From JBAYST01 sp034932745 (GTDB taxonomy: Bacteria > Bacillota_I > Bacilli_A > RFN20 > CAG-826): 64,000 nt of DNA. The notes under the pieces were generated by a model that searched no databases, was not told where the DNA came from, and worked only from the letters and a program-made list of their open reading frames with translations. The position numbers and the translations under genes are program-made. This document shows, one piece after another, positions 62,928-64,000 of the stretch. Location: NCBI GenBank assembly GCA_034932745.1, contig JAYFOJ010000001.1, forward strand, positions 186,001 through 250,000, given 5' to 3'. Each line of letters opens with the position of its first letter. Position 1 is the first letter of the stretch.

Positions 62928-64000
62928 ATGAATTTTAAAAATAAGTCGATGTATCAAACAGTTCACGAGGCAGCTTTAAAAGTTCCAAACAATACCGCAA
63001 TTTACTATCAAAAACGCAAAATTAGTTTTAAGAAACTCGATTTACTCGTCGATAAATTATCCGATGTTTTAGAACATAAACTCGGCGTTCATCGCGGTGA
63101 TGTCGTCACTATTTCACTTCCAAACATTCCCGATGTTTTAGTCTTGGTTTATGCTTTAAATAAATTAGGAGCGGTCTGCAGTATGGTTCATCCATACACT
63201 CCTTATAATCAACTCAAAGTTATTATCGATAAAACGCATTCAAAATGGGCATTTGTTTTCGAACAAAGAGTCGCAAAAGAATTAGATAAATTTAGAGCAA
63301 TTCAAGACATTTGTTATGTTTGTAGAGTTGAAGACTTTTTATTACCTTTAGACCGTTTCGCGTACCACAATTTCATGAACTTTCGAATTAGAAAAAAACT
63401 TGCAAGAACTTGGAAACATCAAGGATTTAAATACGAACATAAACTGAAAGGTAAAAAAGGCAAAGGCACCACAATTTTAAATAATGGAAAAGACTGTGCC
63501 TTACTCCTTCAAAGTGGCTCTACTACCGGAGATCCAAAAACGATTTGCATTAGCAATGACAATATGAACTTTATCGCTTCACGCGCTTCGGAGTTTATGT
63601 GTTTACCACCTGAAGAATTAATCGGTAAAGGAATGTTATCCTTCCTTCCATCCTTTCATGGATTTGGAATTGGAATGACAATGCACGCTCCTTTGGCCAA
63701 TTGCTTTGCAACCGTCTTCATTCCAAAGTTTTCCTCAAAGGCTGTTGTAGACGCGATGAAAAGAACACCTGTAAATGCTTCTTGCGGTGTCCCAACTGCA
63801 TACGAGAACTTAATTGCCGATGAAGAATTTGTAAAATGTCCAAAGCTAAAAGACTTATATGTTTGTTGGTCTGGTGGAGATTCAATGCCTGTTGCCTTAA
63901 AAGTAAAATGGGACGAAATAATGAAGGCTAATGGATCGAAATGTCAACTCTTTGAAGGATATGGATTAACCGAATCGGTCGCAGCAGTTGTCGTTAACAC
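62928..64000 (+). CDS. AMP-forming acyl ligase/synthetase, N-terminal part (3' end outside window)
   Basis: The frame is open to the window end: 357 residues of an ANL-superfamily adenylating enzyme, about two thirds of the expected length. Motif A3 reads LLQSGSTTGDPKT near residue 190, with Asp where Leu/Lys is common (TTGxPK); SFLPSFHGFGIG is A4; CWSGGDSMP and FEGYGLTES (A5) follow. It would activate a carboxylic acid to acyl-AMP and then a thioester. Direct adjacency to the DUF1624 membrane gene suggests that its acyl product is used there. Substrate unknown. Confidence 0.88.
   Translation, partial: MNFKNKSMYQTVHEAALKVPNNTAIYYQKRKISFKKLDLLVDKLSDVLEHKLGVHRGDVVTISLPNIPDVLVLVYALNKLGAVCSMVHPYTPYNQLKVIIDKTHSKWAFVFEQRVAKELDKFRAIQDICYVCRVEDFLLPLDRFAYHNFMNFRIRKKLARTWKHQGFKYEHKLKGKKGKGTTILNNGKDCALLLQSGSTTGDPKTICISNDNMNFIASRASEFMCLPPEELIGKGMLSFLPSFHGFGIGMTMHAPLANCFATVFIPKFSSKAVVDAMKRTPVNASCGVPTAYENLIADEEFVKCPKLKDLYVCWSGGDSMPVALKVKWDEIMKANGSKCQLFEGYGLTESVAAVVVN

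Overview
The window reads as a chromosomal segment of a low-GC, monoderm, fermentative bacterium of the Bacilli/Mollicutes-related part of the Firmicutes. Evidence: gram-positive PolC, WhiA, RapZ, RbgA, YlxM, KhpA, Asp23 and FakA families; the gene strings uvrA-lgt-trxB-rapZ-whiA, asp23-fakA-recG-plsX-rnc-ftsY-ylxM-ffh and rpsB-tsf-pyrH-frr-uppS-cdsA-dxr-rseP-polC; a pyruvate:ferredoxin oxidoreductase; and lipoproteins with serine-rich stalks. TGA is a stop (for example the ATGA overlap of rapZ and whiA), so the Mycoplasma code does not apply. Species cannot be named from the sequence alone; an uncultured gut-type lineage near Erysipelotrichia/RF39 is my guess.

Layout. 1-4.6 kb: end of a PFOR gene, a small P-loop kinase, a minus-strand surface lipoprotein with a barnase-like C-terminus, a YitT membrane protein and tRNA-Pro(GGG). 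4.7-13.8 kb: uvrA, an enlarged lgt, a HAD phosphatase, trxB, an inserted arsR-DUF5714 pair with a perfect operator, rapZ, whiA and an XRE regulator. 13.9-17.8 kb: gapA, pgk, tpiA and a BI-1-like membrane protein. 17.9-23.1 kb: a complete 16S-23S-5S rRNA operon without spacer tRNAs. 23.1-24.4 kb: a sugar-isomerase-like gene. 24.4-33 kb: asp23-fakA-recG and plsX-rnc-ftsY-ylxM-ffh. 33-34.8 kb: trmD, rimM, khpA and rpsP, inverted relative to their usual order. 34.9-38.4 kb: a second Ser-stalk lipoprotein (OB-fold type) behind a structured 5' leader, and an AzgA-type purine permease. 38.5-45.2 kb: rplS, lepB, rbgA, rnhB, dprA, topA, xerC. 45.2-57.4 kb: the rpsB to polC string, then tRNA-Pro(CGG). 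57.5-64 kb: eno, a flavodoxin-fold oxidoreductase, a DUF134-NifX metal-cluster protein, rhodanese-like and thioredoxin-like lipoproteins, a zinc-ribbon/TM2 protein, a DUF1624 membrane acyltransferase and the start of an AMP-forming ligase.

How it works together. Most genes are housekeeping: glycolysis (gapA, pgk, tpiA, eno) feeding pyruvate to PFOR; ribosome and tRNA maturation; SRP targeting (ffh, ftsY, ylxM), signal peptidase and lipoprotein maturation (lepB, lgt); DNA repair, replication and recombination; and isoprenoid and phospholipid precursors (dxr, uppS, cdsA, plsX, fakA). No mobile element, prophage or CRISPR array is visible. The less ordinary material is: the barnase-like lipoprotein, the leader RNA with competing stems ahead of the OB-fold lipoprotein, the ArsR-DUF5714 insertion, the redox/sulfur-like cluster at 59-61.5 kb, the acyltransferase/ligase pair at the right edge, and several genes that appear to be transcribed as leaderless mRNAs.

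Promoters are mostly of the sigma-A type, often with an extended TGnTANAAT -10. All coordinates, motifs and base pairings were read by eye; family names come from recognition of motifs, not from a search.
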